Positions 1 to 6,379 of a DNA stretch of 8,361 nucleotides are shown here, one piece after another. The DNA comes from Candidatus Poseidoniaceae archaeon (GTDB lineage: Archaea; Thermoplasmatota; Poseidoniia; Poseidoniales; Poseidoniaceae). The first letter of the stretch is position 1, and every line of letters starts with the position of its first letter. The position numbers and the translations under genes were made by a program. The notes beneath the pieces were generated by a model. The model was not told the DNA's origin and searched no databases. It worked only from the letters and a program-made list of their open reading frames with translations. The stretch is taken from NCBI GenBank assembly GCA_029250305.1, contig JAQXFM010000086.1, forward strand, positions 1 to 8,361. The letters are read 5' to 3'.

Positions 1-394
1 CATCCAATGCGAGTTCGATTCGGGTCTTCGGATGAGGACTTTTTGTCTTAGGGTCCACAGCTTGGACGTGGATTTGGTGGATGATTTGTTGCCGCATCCT
101 TGCTACCATCGCCTTACGTTGGTTGGTGGTAAGTTGTATGCTTCCTTTTGAGAGAATTGTTGTTGCAATCGTGCGGATGTCTTGCGTGCCAAATGTGTTC
201 TCGATGGCGTCTTCAGTGGGCCGTTCACCGCCACGTGCGTCGTGGAAGACCTCATCCATTGCTAGGAACGCATTGATGTCGACAGCGTTTGGGTCGGCCT
301 TGAATGCGTCAACCAATTCTGGATCGACCAAGACTTCGTAGCGTTTTCCGCCCTTTTCCATTCGTGCAAGCACGGCCTTGTCTAAACTCACCAT
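1..394 (-). CDS. SBDS-family ribosome maturation factor (archaeal SDO1), C-terminus cut by window edge
   Basis: Reading the minus strand from ATG at 394 gives 131 uninterrupted codons to the window edge, so the gene is partial. The protein opens MVSLDKAVLARMEKGG and continues with the archaeal SBDS pattern: KRYEVLVDPEL near residue 18, DINAFLAMDEVFHDA near 39-53, the EN.FGT motif near 67-71, and KGSIQLTTNQRK near 85-96. This covers the N-terminal FYSH domain and the start of the central helical domain. Known for the family: SBDS/SDO1 works in 60S maturation in eukaryotes by helping EF-2-like GTPases release the anti-association factor (aIF6 in archaea). It lies 56 bases downstream of psmA on the same strand, as in the conserved archaeal order psmA, SBDS, rrp4, rrp41, rrp42, so exosome genes probably follow beyond the left edge. 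A GAGGG ribosome binding site supports the start. Confidence 0.93.
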   Translation of the reverse strand, partial: MVSLDKAVLARMEKGGKRYEVLVDPELVDAFKADPNAVDINAFLAMDEVFHDARGGERPTEDAIENTFGTQDIRTIATTILSKGSIQLTTNQRKAMVARMRQQIIHQIHVQAVDPKTKSPHPKTRIELALD

Positions 395-401
395 TTCTTG
401 T

Positions 402-406
402 CCCTC
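402..406 (-). promoter_or_regulatory. Shine-Dalgarno for the SBDS gene
   Basis: GAGGG read on the minus strand, with GAGG ending 8 bases before the ATG at 394. It fixes the start and shows internal translation initiation within the psmA-SBDS operon. Confidence 0.6.
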
Positions 407-450
407 AACTCGCACAGGCTGTGCCAGCCTTTCATGCTGATGGTTGAACT

Positions 451-1173
451 TCAGTCTTCAAGTGGTTTCAAGCGGTCGATTTGCTTGTTCACTTCAGCAC
501 GGTCTAAGACACGGTATCCGTTGTCATCGATCACGGTTACTTCAACAGCTTCCCTGTTGAGTTCGGTGTCGTTTGCCGTTCTGAGTGCTTCAAGGCCGAG
601 TTTCATGGCGGCGTTGAGTGTGAGTCCGCTCTTCCAGTTGGATTCGAAGTGCTCAATCACTGTGTTGCGGCCGCTGCCAATGGCACCAGCGTGATAGGAT
701 TGGTAGGCACCGCTTGGGTCGGTCTCGTAGAGGTGAATGCCGTTGTCATCAACGCCACCAATGAGGAGAGCGGTTCCGAACGGACGGGATCCGCCGTATT
801 GGGTGAAGGATTGCTTGAAGTCACAGAGTTTCTTGACCAAGACGTCGACAGGGATGGTGTCGGCATATGTGATTCGGTTTACTTGGGATTCGACACGAGC
901 ACGAGCCACAAGTTGGCGTGCATCCGCTACAAGTCCAGATGTTGCAACACCGATGTGGTTGTCGATTTTGAACATCTTTTCGATGGATTCTGGGATAATC
1001 AGTCGGCTCACGATTCGCTTGTCGCAAACGAGCACAACACCGTCTCGGAACTTGAGTCCGGCGGTCGTGGTTCCACGCTTCACAGATTCTCGTGCGTATT
1101 CAACTTGGAACAATCGTCCATCTGGGCTAAAGGTCGTAATGCCGTGGTCATATCCTCTTCCGCTTGGTTGCAT
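451..1173 (-). CDS. psmA: 20S proteasome alpha subunit
   Basis: A 240-residue protein, normal length for archaeal alpha subunits, which form the two outer heptameric rings of the cytosolic 20S proteasome and gate substrate entry. The family signature lies at the N-terminus: GYDHGITTFSPDGRLFQVEY (7-26), then AKR-type VKRG, GLVADARQLV (about 82-91), TQYGGSRPFGTALL and AIGSGR. Lys66 in SIEK, which corresponds to the HbYX-docking lysine of Thermoplasma alpha, is kept. Residue 10 is His where the family nearly always has Arg (YDR gate motif). An in-frame ATG at 1251 would add 26 residues, but I chose 1173 because it matches known alpha N-termini and has GAGG 8 bases upstream. The gene leads an operon with SBDS and diverges from dph6. 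No beta subunit is in the window; in archaea it is usually elsewhere. Confidence 0.97.
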   Translation of the reverse strand: MQPSGRGYDHGITTFSPDGRLFQVEYARESVKRGTTTAGLKFRDGVVLVCDKRIVSRLIIPESIEKMFKIDNHIGVATSGLVADARQLVARARVESQVNRITYADTIPVDVLVKKLCDFKQSFTQYGGSRPFGTALLIGGVDDNGIHLYETDPSGAYQSYHAGAIGSGRNTVIEHFESNWKSGLTLNAAMKLGLEALRTANDTELNREAVEVTVIDDNGYRVLDRAEVNKQIDRLKPLED

Positions 1174-1181
1174 AGTAATTG

Positions 1182-1185
1182 CCTC
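1182..1185 (-). promoter_or_regulatory. Shine-Dalgarno fixing the psmA start
   Basis: GAGG on the minus strand, 8 bases before ATG 1173. It favours this start over the in-frame upstream ATG at 1251. Confidence 0.6.
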
Positions 1186-1221
1186 ATCTTTCTCGTTGTA
1201 TCGACGCTTTATGAGGATGCG

Positions 1222-1230
1222 GGTAAAAGT
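1222..1230 (-). promoter_or_regulatory. Possible TATA-like box for psmA-SBDS
   Basis: Minus-strand ACTTTTACC centred near 1226 would place a transcription start near 1200, giving a leader of about 27 bases that includes the psmA ribosome binding site. The match to an archaeal box A is only partial. It sits in the 175-base divergent region between psmA and dph6 (1174-1348), where I see no other gene or RNA. Confidence 0.22.
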
Positions 1231-1284
1231 GGATGAACCCACATCATTCAATTCGGTCGCTAACAGGTCAAAGAGAACGCCACC

Positions 1285-1292
1285 TCATATGA
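1285..1292 (+). promoter_or_regulatory. Possible TATA-like box for dph6
   Basis: TCATATGA centred near 1288 would start transcription near 1314, just ahead of both candidate GTG starts of dph6. It is an AT-rich patch in an otherwise unremarkable intergenic stretch; the box is inferred from spacing only. Confidence 0.2.
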
Positions 1293-1348
1293 ACCCTCAC
1301 ACGATTCTTCACCCCTAACCTCATGTGGAGACACTGGATGGGAGATTC

Positions 1349-2020
1349 GTGCGAGTCGCAGTCCTCTCCTCTGGCGGAAAAGATTCCGCTGCAGCATGGT
1401 GGTGGGCTCAGTGCAAAGGTTGGGATGTTGTCGCCCTCGTAACGGTGAACATCACCGGTGAGGACTCTTGGATGTTCCAATTACCGGGCACCCATCTTGT
1501 TGAGCATCAAGCGACCATCGCTCAAATTCCGTGGATTCAAGTGGATACGCCAGGTGTGCAAGAGGAAGAAATATCAGATTTAGAACACGCTTTGGCCACC
1601 CTTGACATTGATGGGATCGTCAGCGGAGCCCTCCGCTCGGACTACCAAAAATCGAGACTTGAACGCATGTCACAACGTTTGGACATTCGGAGTTGGACGC
1701 CCCTTTGGCATCAAAGCAGCCTTGAACACATGAGGGGTTTGGTCAGCAATGGGTTCGAGGTCATGATTACATCTGTCAGCTGTGAAGGCTTGGATGCTTC
1801 ATGGCTCGGAACTGTTCTAACGAATGAATCGCTTGCATTGTTGGAGCAAAAATCGCTCGAGTACAGGTTTAACGTCGATGGTGAGGGGGGCGAATACGAA
1901 ACCTTGGTCATCGGCGGCCCTCATCTGCCCGGACGCCTCGAAGTTCAAGGCGAAGTTGCATGGCAAGGGACGCGTGGAACCTTCGAATTCACCGAAGTCA
2001 AACCCGTCTTTACACAATAA
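1349..2020 (+). CDS. dph6: Diphthine--ammonia ligase (Dph6-type ATP-pyrophosphatase)
   Basis: A 223-residue protein of the adenine-nucleotide alpha-hydrolase family (Diphthami_syn_2). The N-terminal PP-loop SGGKDS is at 8-13, GALRSDYQKSRLER at 93-106, a TPLW element follows near 117, and the family mark GEGGEYETLV is at 168-177. Known role: ATP-dependent amidation of diphthine on the EF-2 histidine, the last step of diphthamide synthesis in the cytosol. Length fits archaeal members. The start is uncertain: GTG 1349 puts the PP-loop at the usual distance from the N-terminus and has GGGAG 4 bases upstream; an in-frame GTG at 1325 would add 8 residues and has no ribosome binding site. The gene is single, diverges from psmA and ends 3 bases from the end of convergent purB. 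No other diphthamide gene is visible here. Confidence 0.93.
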   Translation: MRVAVLSSGGKDSAAAWWWAQCKGWDVVALVTVNITGEDSWMFQLPGTHLVEHQATIAQIPWIQVDTPGVQEEEISDLEHALATLDIDGIVSGALRSDYQKSRLERMSQRLDIRSWTPLWHQSSLEHMRGLVSNGFEVMITSVSCEGLDASWLGTVLTNESLALLEQKSLEYRFNVDGEGGEYETLVIGGPHLPGRLEVQGEVAWQGTRGTFEFTEVKPVFTQ

Positions 2021-2023
2021 GTC

Positions 2024-3373
2024 TCAATTGATCGCTGCTCGAGCGAGGGCGACACATTCGTCAACGAGTTCTCCAGAGACGCCAATGTGGTTCGCTGGAT
2101 CAAACATTGCTTCGAGTTCTTCTGCACTGAACGCAGCGGAAATTGCTGGCGTTCGACTGCATACATCGATGAGTTCCTCTTTGTTAGCGACGGCTGCGAA
2201 GGATGCCTCTCGTAGAATCTCGTGCGCTTCGTCTCGAGGGATGCCGTGTTCAACAAGATCGATCATGACTTTTTCAGCCATAACGAGGCCTCGTTGCGAC
2301 TTGATGTTCTCAAGGCAACGTTCTGCATCGACCCACATGTTCGTCAGAACATCGCGTGTCTTTGCGATGACATCTTCGCACAATGCTGATCCGTGGGAGA
2401 GCGTAAATCGCTCGCTGCTGGAGTTTGCAAGGTCGCGCTCGTGCCATAGCAGGGCGTTTTCGTAGGTTGGAATAATCATCGAGCGGACAATTCGGGCCAA
2501 ACCTGATGCATTTTCGGATTTGATTGGATTCTTCTTGTGCGCCATTGTGGAGGAACCCACTTGCTTCTCGATGTCGAAGCCTTCACCTGCTTCTTGGATT
2601 TCAGAGCGCTGGAGGTTTCGAACTTCCTGCAGGATTTTCTCGCATGTGGCGGCGATGTTTGCAAGCCATGAGACATACTCGATGTATCTGTCCCGTCCGA
2701 CCACTTGTGTCGTTGCAAGTGGCACACCAAGGCCGAGGTGGGTGAGGATCAGGCGTTGTAGTTCACGGGCATTCTCACCTTGAGCGGCACCGGTGCCGAC
2801 AGCGCCAAGGAATTTACCGACAGCAATGCGAGGTGTTGCTTCATCGAGTCGAATGAGTTGCCTTCGCAATTCGTCAAGCCAAACAGCTGCCTTGAGACCA
2901 AATGTGATCGGAACCGCTGCCTGACCGTGCGTCCGGCCGAGCATCACAGTGTCACGCTCTCGCTCAGCAACATCGGCGCACACGCCGATGAGGAGGCAAA
3001 GTTGTTCCCGTAGCATCACAATGCTGTCACGCAATTGGAGTGCAACCGCTGTGTCGACGATGTCGTTGGATGTCGCGCCGAGGTGGATGCACCATCCAGC
3101 ATCCCCGGCAGCTTCAGCCATGGCCTTGGTAAGTGCCATGATGTCGTGTCGAGTTTCTGCTTCAATTTCTGAGACTCGTTCCTTGGTCACAGATGTGGGG
3201 TTGGCAATGGATGCGACAATGTCGTAGTCCGCTTGGGAGACTCGGCCGAGTTGCATGTGAGCCCAAATGAGTGCACGTTCAACTTCCAGTTGGCGTTCGT
3301 GGCGACCGACTTCGGACCAAATGTGTTTGAATTCTTGGCAGCCGTACCTGTAGTCGAGCGGGCAGAAGGACAT
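2024..3373 (-). CDS. purB: Adenylosuccinate lyase
   Basis: A 449-residue cytosolic enzyme of the fumarase/aspartase superfamily; it cleaves SAICAR to AICAR and adenylosuccinate to AMP, both releasing fumarate. Visible motifs: PLDYRYG at the N-terminus, ETRHDIMA (73-80), TSNDIVDTA (101-109), GRTHGQAAVPITFGLK (146-161, catalytic His149), and the superfamily signature GSSTMAHKKN (273-282), whose Ser274/275 supplies the catalytic loop serine. LLWHERDLANSSSER near 308-322 is typical of PurB. The position after Met277 is Ala where bacterial homologs usually have Pro. The frame stays open upstream to an ATG at 3466 that overlaps the preceding stop as TAATG, adding 31 residues; these look non-homologous and contain rarer codons, so I prefer 3373. 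No strong ribosome binding site precedes either start. No other purine gene is adjacent. Confidence 0.96.
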   Translation of the reverse strand: MSFCPLDYRYGCQEFKHIWSEVGRHERQLEVERALIWAHMQLGRVSQADYDIVASIANPTSVTKERVSEIEAETRHDIMALTKAMAEAAGDAGWCIHLGATSNDIVDTAVALQLRDSIVMLREQLCLLIGVCADVAERERDTVMLGRTHGQAAVPITFGLKAAVWLDELRRQLIRLDEATPRIAVGKFLGAVGTGAAQGENARELQRLILTHLGLGVPLATTQVVGRDRYIEYVSWLANIAATCEKILQEVRNLQRSEIQEAGEGFDIEKQVGSSTMAHKKNPIKSENASGLARIVRSMIIPTYENALLWHERDLANSSSERFTLSHGSALCEDVIAKTRDVLTNMWVDAERCLENIKSQRGLVMAEKVMIDLVEHGIPRDEAHEILREASFAAVANKEELIDVCSRTPAISAAFSAEELEAMFDPANHIGVSGELVDECVALARAAIN

Positions 3374-3465
3374 GGTTGAAGGCTCACGCCTCGATTCATC
3401 AACATTGCCATGCCAATCTATGGCCGCAGTCTCTGAAAATGTGCCTAAAAAGCGATGTTTGGTCA

Positions 3466-3888
3466 TTATTTTGCATCAGGGCGCATGGCAGTCCGAATCA
3501 AAATTACAGAGGCACCAGTGGCCAATACGAAAAAGATCCCAACATAATTTGAGATGTTGTACCACATGAGTGCGACCCCGACAAGGGAGCCATAGCCGGC
3601 AACTTGGCAGAGAGCAGAAGCCTTTGCTAGCCGTAGTAAGTGCGATTCGCTCAATGTTCCATTGTGCTCGAGGACATAGGTGTAGATCAAAAAATAGATG
3701 CCTTGGAACGGAATAGCTGCTGCAATAATGGTGAGCGCAACTTCACGAACTGCGCTGTAGTTTCTCTCTTGCTCAATCCCTTGGAACAGCATGAATGCGG
3801 TGTTCGTTCCGAGAAGTGCTGCCATGATGGTCCATCGCTTATCCTGAGAGGAAGTACGACTCTCGACATTGACAGATGGTTCATCCAT
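3466..3888 (-). CDS. Hypothetical four-helix membrane protein
   Basis: I do not recognise a family. From ATG 3888 the product has 140 residues: a polar Ser/Glu-rich N-terminus (1-18) and four hydrophobic stretches near 20-37, 48-72, 86-108 and 113-131, ending in a short basic tail (RPDAK). The loop after helix 2 carries YVLEHNG and a charged run before helix 3. An open frame continues to a TTG at 3945, but 3888 is the first in-frame ATG. No Shine-Dalgarno is visible, so initiation may be leaderless. Its stop lies 92 bases upstream of the preferred purB start, and it touches the longer purB frame as TAATG, so the two may share a transcript. Nothing in the sequence points to a substrate or activity. 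Confidence 0.72.
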   Translation of the reverse strand: MDEPSVNVESRTSSQDKRWTIMAALLGTNTAFMLFQGIEQERNYSAVREVALTIIAAAIPFQGIYFLIYTYVLEHNGTLSESHLLRLAKASALCQVAGYGSLVGVALMWYNISNYVGIFFVLATGASVILIRTAMRPDAK

Positions 3889-3976
3889 TGAGGGCTGGAT
3901 GTGAGGTTCATGGTTTGATACTTGCCGTTGGCGATAAGGTATCAATCGGTTTTCAGGGGCTTACCCCGTTCACCGT

Positions 3977-4198
3977 TCAAGCTGATGCAACAATTTTGAT
4001 GATGATGCCAGTGATGCCTGCCACAATCAACAAGAGAACCATCATGGCTACTGGGCCGTATTGATTCTTATCACCGACAGCGGTTCCAAAGAAACCGTCA
4101 CGTGAAATGGCTTCTGCAAAGGAATCAACCTCATTGAATTCGGGGAGGGGTCGTCGTGGAATCCGTTCGCCTTCTCGGACCACCAAGTCGTCGCTCAT
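3977..4198 (-). CDS. Small single-helix membrane protein, 73 aa, unknown
   Basis: ATG at 4198 gives 73 residues: a charged N-terminal part (MSDDLVVREGERIPRRPLPE) and one hydrophobic helix near 47-70 (YGPVAMMVLLLIVAGITGII) followed by only KIVASA. That arrangement resembles a C-terminally anchored membrane protein with its N-terminus in the cytosol; topology is inferred. The frame could extend to 4273, but that would cross the upstream region of the divergent RecA-like gene and the extension (AVQDTSDGPEESN...) has no support. No Shine-Dalgarno precedes 4198. The next same-strand gene begins 88 bases downstream, also encoding a membrane protein. No family is recognised. Confidence 0.65.
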   Translation of the reverse strand: MSDDLVVREGERIPRRPLPEFNEVDSFAEAISRDGFFGTAVGDKNQYGPVAMMVLLLIVAGITGIIIKIVASA

Positions 4199-4273
4199 GG
4201 TTCGTGGTTGGGCCGGTAGGGCATGAAGGTTGCTCTCTTCTGGCCCATCGGAAGTATCTTGCACGGCGGGCAC

Positions 4274-4278
4274 AAGGA
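4274..4278 (+). promoter_or_regulatory. Shine-Dalgarno fixing the start of the RecA-like gene
   Basis: AAGGA ends 6 bases before ATG 4285. It favours this start over the open frame reaching back to 4156, which would overlap the divergent 73-aa gene. Confidence 0.55.
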
Positions 4279-4284
4279 CACTTC

Positions 4285-4875
4285 ATGCCTCGAGTCATCT
4301 TTCCATTTGAGTCGGCTCATGTTCACTTGGCTGTCGAAGGCAGCACTGGCGGCACCACGCTTGGCTTGCACATGGCGGCCGATGCCATTCGAGATGGTGG
4401 TCGCGTCCTATGGGCATCACCTGATATGCCAGATGGAGTTCGTTTTGGGCAGTTATTTGAGCATCTATCTCTTGCCGATTCATCAAAATTCCATGCCATG
4501 AATCTTGTCGGCAATCTGAGTCAAGCGGTTGATGTATTGGTTGAAACATCAACTGCACTTCCAAGCGTTCGTTTGATCGTCTTGGATGATTGGTGCGCCC
4601 ACAGTGGCCGAATCCCCGTCGATCGAATCAACGACATGAGCAATCTTGCCTCGTCACTTGGCGATGACATCAGCCTCCTCCTGATCTCAAAAGCGGGCAT
4701 CAATGCTGGCGATTCACAATCCGATTTAACCGTCCGTGGTAAGGACAAAATGCAGCAGGCGGGTTTTCAAATATGGACCCTGACTCGAAAGCACGACGGT
4801 CCAAAACGAACGGTCACGATCAAGGATCAAATCATTGAGTGCAGAATCGATGATGAAGGATTTGTCGAGCCTTAA
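4285..4875 (+). CDS. RecA/RadB-like P-loop-fold protein with degenerate Walker A
   Basis: A 196-residue protein with the layout of a RecA-superfamily core such as RadB or KaiC-like proteins. A strand leads to GSTGGTT (19-25) at the Walker A place, followed by the helix LGLHMAADAIRDGG and strand RVLWASPD (40-47). A Walker B-like strand VRLIVLDD is at 95-102, then ISLLLISKAG (119-128), and a RadB-like end: GFQIWTLTRKH...TVTIKD...CRIDDEGF. The Walker A region has no lysine, so canonical ATP hydrolysis is doubtful; whether nucleotide binds is open. The N-terminal DNA-binding region of RadA is absent. The gene stands alone on the plus strand, divergent from the 73-aa membrane protein gene (86-base gap), and its TAA shares bases with the TAA of the convergent 84-aa gene. 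RadB-like recombination paralog is an inference; a regulatory pseudo-ATPase is equally possible. Confidence 0.75.
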   Translation: MPRVIFPFESAHVHLAVEGSTGGTTLGLHMAADAIRDGGRVLWASPDMPDGVRFGQLFEHLSLADSSKFHAMNLVGNLSQAVDVLVETSTALPSVRLIVLDDWCAHSGRIPVDRINDMSNLASSLGDDISLLLISKAGINAGDSQSDLTVRGKDKMQQAGFQIWTLTRKHDGPKRTVTIKDQIIECRIDDEGFVEP

Positions 4876-5126
4876 TCCTCGTCACCGTCATCTTCACCGA
4901 GCAACTCGGCCATCTCGTCGAGTGCGTCTTCGTCCGGTTCATCAAATTGTGTTGGGTCTTTTGCCCCACCCTCAAGTGTATCTTCTCCAGCGATTTTTGG
5001 TGCGTTTGCCTCGAGCATGTCTGCCCTGTTTTCGCCTGCTTTTCGTGCGATGAACCAAGCCATTGCTGCGAAAAGAACAATCAAAACAACATATGCGATT
5101 GTACGAGTGGTTTGTTCATCGGCCAT
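4872..5126 (-). CDS. Small membrane protein with acidic C-terminal tail, 84 aa, unknown
   Basis: ATG at 5126 gives 84 residues: a short polar N-terminus, one hydrophobic helix near 9-27 (TIAYVVLIVLFAAMAWFIA) followed by RKAGENR, and a long acidic tail in which most of the last 28 residues are Asp or Glu (for example ELLGEDDGDED). Positive residues directly after the helix suggest the tail lies in the cytosol. No family is recognised. It starts 24 bases after the tiaS stop on the same strand, but no Shine-Dalgarno precedes it; a TATA-like CTAAAAG centred 25 bases upstream suggests its own leaderless transcript. Its TAA overlaps the TAA of the convergent RecA-like gene in the tetramer TTAA. Confidence 0.72.
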   Translation of the reverse strand: MADEQTTRTIAYVVLIVLFAAMAWFIARKAGENRADMLEANAPKIAGEDTLEGGAKDPTQFDEPDEDALDEMAELLGEDDGDED

Positions 5127-5141
5127 GATGTGAGGACGGAC

Positions 5142-5159
5142 AACGGGCTTTTAGCCGTT
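5142..5159. other. Imperfect hairpin spanning the tiaS stop codon
   Basis: AACGGGCTTTTAGCCGTT folds back on itself with one bulged G: stem AACGG.CT / AGCCGTT and a TTT loop. It covers the last tiaS codons and its TAA. No T-tract follows on the minus strand, so an intrinsic terminator is not well supported; a processing site or chance are alternatives. Confidence 0.3.
5148..5154 (-). promoter_or_regulatory. TATA-like box for the 84-aa gene, inside the tiaS end
   Basis: Minus-strand CTAAAAG is centred at 5151, 25 bases before ATG 5126. That is the archaeal TATA-to-start distance expected if transcription begins at the ATG itself, and the gene lacks a Shine-Dalgarno. The box includes the tiaS stop codon. 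The match to box A is partial. Confidence 0.3.
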
Positions 5160-6368
5160 ACCCGGATTTACTGGGTTTCCATTGCGATACCATCCTAGGG
5201 GTCGAGCGAGGTGGCGCCGAGCATCGACGGGTGGTTCGACCCACGCATGCGTTTCGAGTTGACGATTGACCTCAATCCAAGCATCTGGATGGCGTGCTTT
5301 ACAGGTAGGGCAACGAACGCCTTGGCCAGTTCCCATTGATTTCATCGTACGCTGACATTCACTGCATGTCGGCCTCACTCGCATCGGCACGGCATGGCGT
5401 AGGCTCAACTTTTCGATGTGAATCACCCCAGGCATCGGTTCCAGTCCAAACGCAGCAATGCGGTCGCCCGGATGGAGGGCTTGGGCTAACAATTTGACGT
5501 TTCCACTCTGAGCGAACGCCAACCAGTCTCCATGGTCTGTTCGGATTTTCGTCGTGCCCCGATTAAGGACTTCGATGGATTGTACAGTTGATTCGAGGAC
5601 CTCATTCAGGTGGTCATCGCTCGCTTGGTTTGTTGCAAACACCCTCATTCCAATGGTCGGTTCAGTTAAGGCGGCCGAAGACAATGCACTTGCTGCGCTC
5701 GATGCATCAGCTTGTGTTTTTGCTCGAACACCAAACAAGACAGGGCAGGTGCCACGAGGTGAAATCAAACTCCGTTCTGTCCTTGGATCTCGACTCATGA
5801 AGGTTTCATCATTCTGAGCAACCTCAGCCAGGGTCTGTTCGCATACCGAACGCGCTTTCGAAGACCATTGGGCTTGTTCACGCCATGCAATCGCTTCCCA
5901 TGTGATTGAATGCATCGGCCAAACAACTGCTGCAATTGCGCCAATGCACCCTTGACCGCCCCATGACCGAGTTGGCTTGGGTGCCTCCTCAATGGATACA
6001 TGACGTTGGACTGTGTCGAAGTAGAATGATGCCTCATCAGGTTTTTCATCAAACCACACCATCCCCGGGTCAGTGGGCGATTGTTCCCGGTCATGGTCAG
6101 AATCCCCGACGCCTCCCTTGAGTGGCTGGAGGTGTTCATTCCAAAATTCATCGAGGAAAGTCAGCAACGTCTGTTCGTTATTTGTTGTCAGTTCGACAGC
6201 CACCGCTGCGTTGCCACGGGTGCGTTGTTGTGCAAATGGCCACAATCGGACGAGGGATGGAATCGAGGCTTCAACGTCATCAGGAAGCGATTCAAGTAAG
6301 CAATGCAGTGTGTAGGTCGTACAGCCATCACTCACGGTGTCTGTATCATCCAAGCCCAGCCAACCCAT
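5151..6368 (-). CDS. tiaS: tRNA(Ile2) 2-agmatinylcytidine synthetase
   Basis: A 405-residue archaea-specific enzyme that uses ATP and agmatine to turn C34 of the CAU anticodon of tRNA-Ile2 into agmatidine, so that it reads AUA and not AUG. Motifs in order: GLDDTDT at 5-11 with GCTTYT at 15-20 (Thr18 matches the autophosphorylated Thr of the Archaeoglobus enzyme as I recall it), a Gly-rich GGQGCIGAIAA at 137-147, SPRGTCPVLFGVRA at 203-216, an OB-fold-like segment about 262-320 and a C-terminal zinc ribbon with Cys335, Cys338, Cys353 and Cys356. Length is close to the family's. The ATG follows the HAD phosphatase stop by 4 bases, with GAGGTGA as a strong ribosome binding site overlapping that stop, so the two are translated from one transcript. 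The 84-aa gene follows after 24 bases. Confidence 0.95.
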   Translation of the reverse strand: MGWLGLDDTDTVSDGCTTYTLHCLLESLPDDVEASIPSLVRLWPFAQQRTRGNAAVAVELTTNNEQTLLTFLDEFWNEHLQPLKGGVGDSDHDREQSPTDPGMVWFDEKPDEASFYFDTVQRHVSIEEAPKPTRSWGGQGCIGAIAAVVWPMHSITWEAIAWREQAQWSSKARSVCEQTLAEVAQNDETFMSRDPRTERSLISPRGTCPVLFGVRAKTQADASSAASALSSAALTEPTIGMRVFATNQASDDHLNEVLESTVQSIEVLNRGTTKIRTDHGDWLAFAQSGNVKLLAQALHPGDRIAAFGLEPMPGVIHIEKLSLRHAVPMRVRPTCSECQRTMKSMGTGQGVRCPTCKARHPDAWIEVNRQLETHAWVEPPVDARRHLARPLGWYRNGNPVNPGNG

Positions 6369-6372
6369 GTGT

Positions 6373-6379
6373 TCACCTC
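6373..6379 (-). promoter_or_regulatory. Shine-Dalgarno of tiaS overlapping the upstream stop codon
   Basis: GAGGTGA on the minus strand matches the 16S 3' end over seven bases; GAGG ends 7 bases before ATG 6368. Its last three bases are the TGA stop of the HAD phosphatase gene, a setting that favours coupled translation. Confidence 0.7.

Noticed and set aside
411..425. Inverted repeat GCACA...TGTGC between psmA and SBDS
   Set aside because: Five-pair stem with a three-base loop and no T-tract inside a known operon; not a credible terminator.
649..1318. Long plus-strand open frames opposite psmA (649-1236 and 737-1318)
   Set aside because: They are antisense to a clearly recognised proteasome alpha gene and show no protein-like pattern; codon bias of psmA explains the openness.
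1824..2465. 213-codon plus-strand open frame overlapping the end of dph6 and the end of purB
   Set aside because: It lies out of frame in dph6 and antisense to purB, both well supported; the translation is Ser/Arg-rich without domain features.
3956..3967. Small hairpin GGGGCTTACCCC after the 73-aa gene
   Set aside because: Only four base pairs and no T-tract on the relevant strand; chance is likely at this length.
4156..4284. N-terminal extension of the RecA-like protein
   Set aside because: It would overlap the start of the divergent 73-aa gene, is Arg-rich and non-homologous, and a good ribosome binding site precedes ATG 4285.
3977..5126. Small membrane proteins as archaeosortase substrates
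   Set aside because: Neither ends in a PGF-type motif followed by a helix and basic tail; one has its helix at the N-terminus and the other ends KIVASA.
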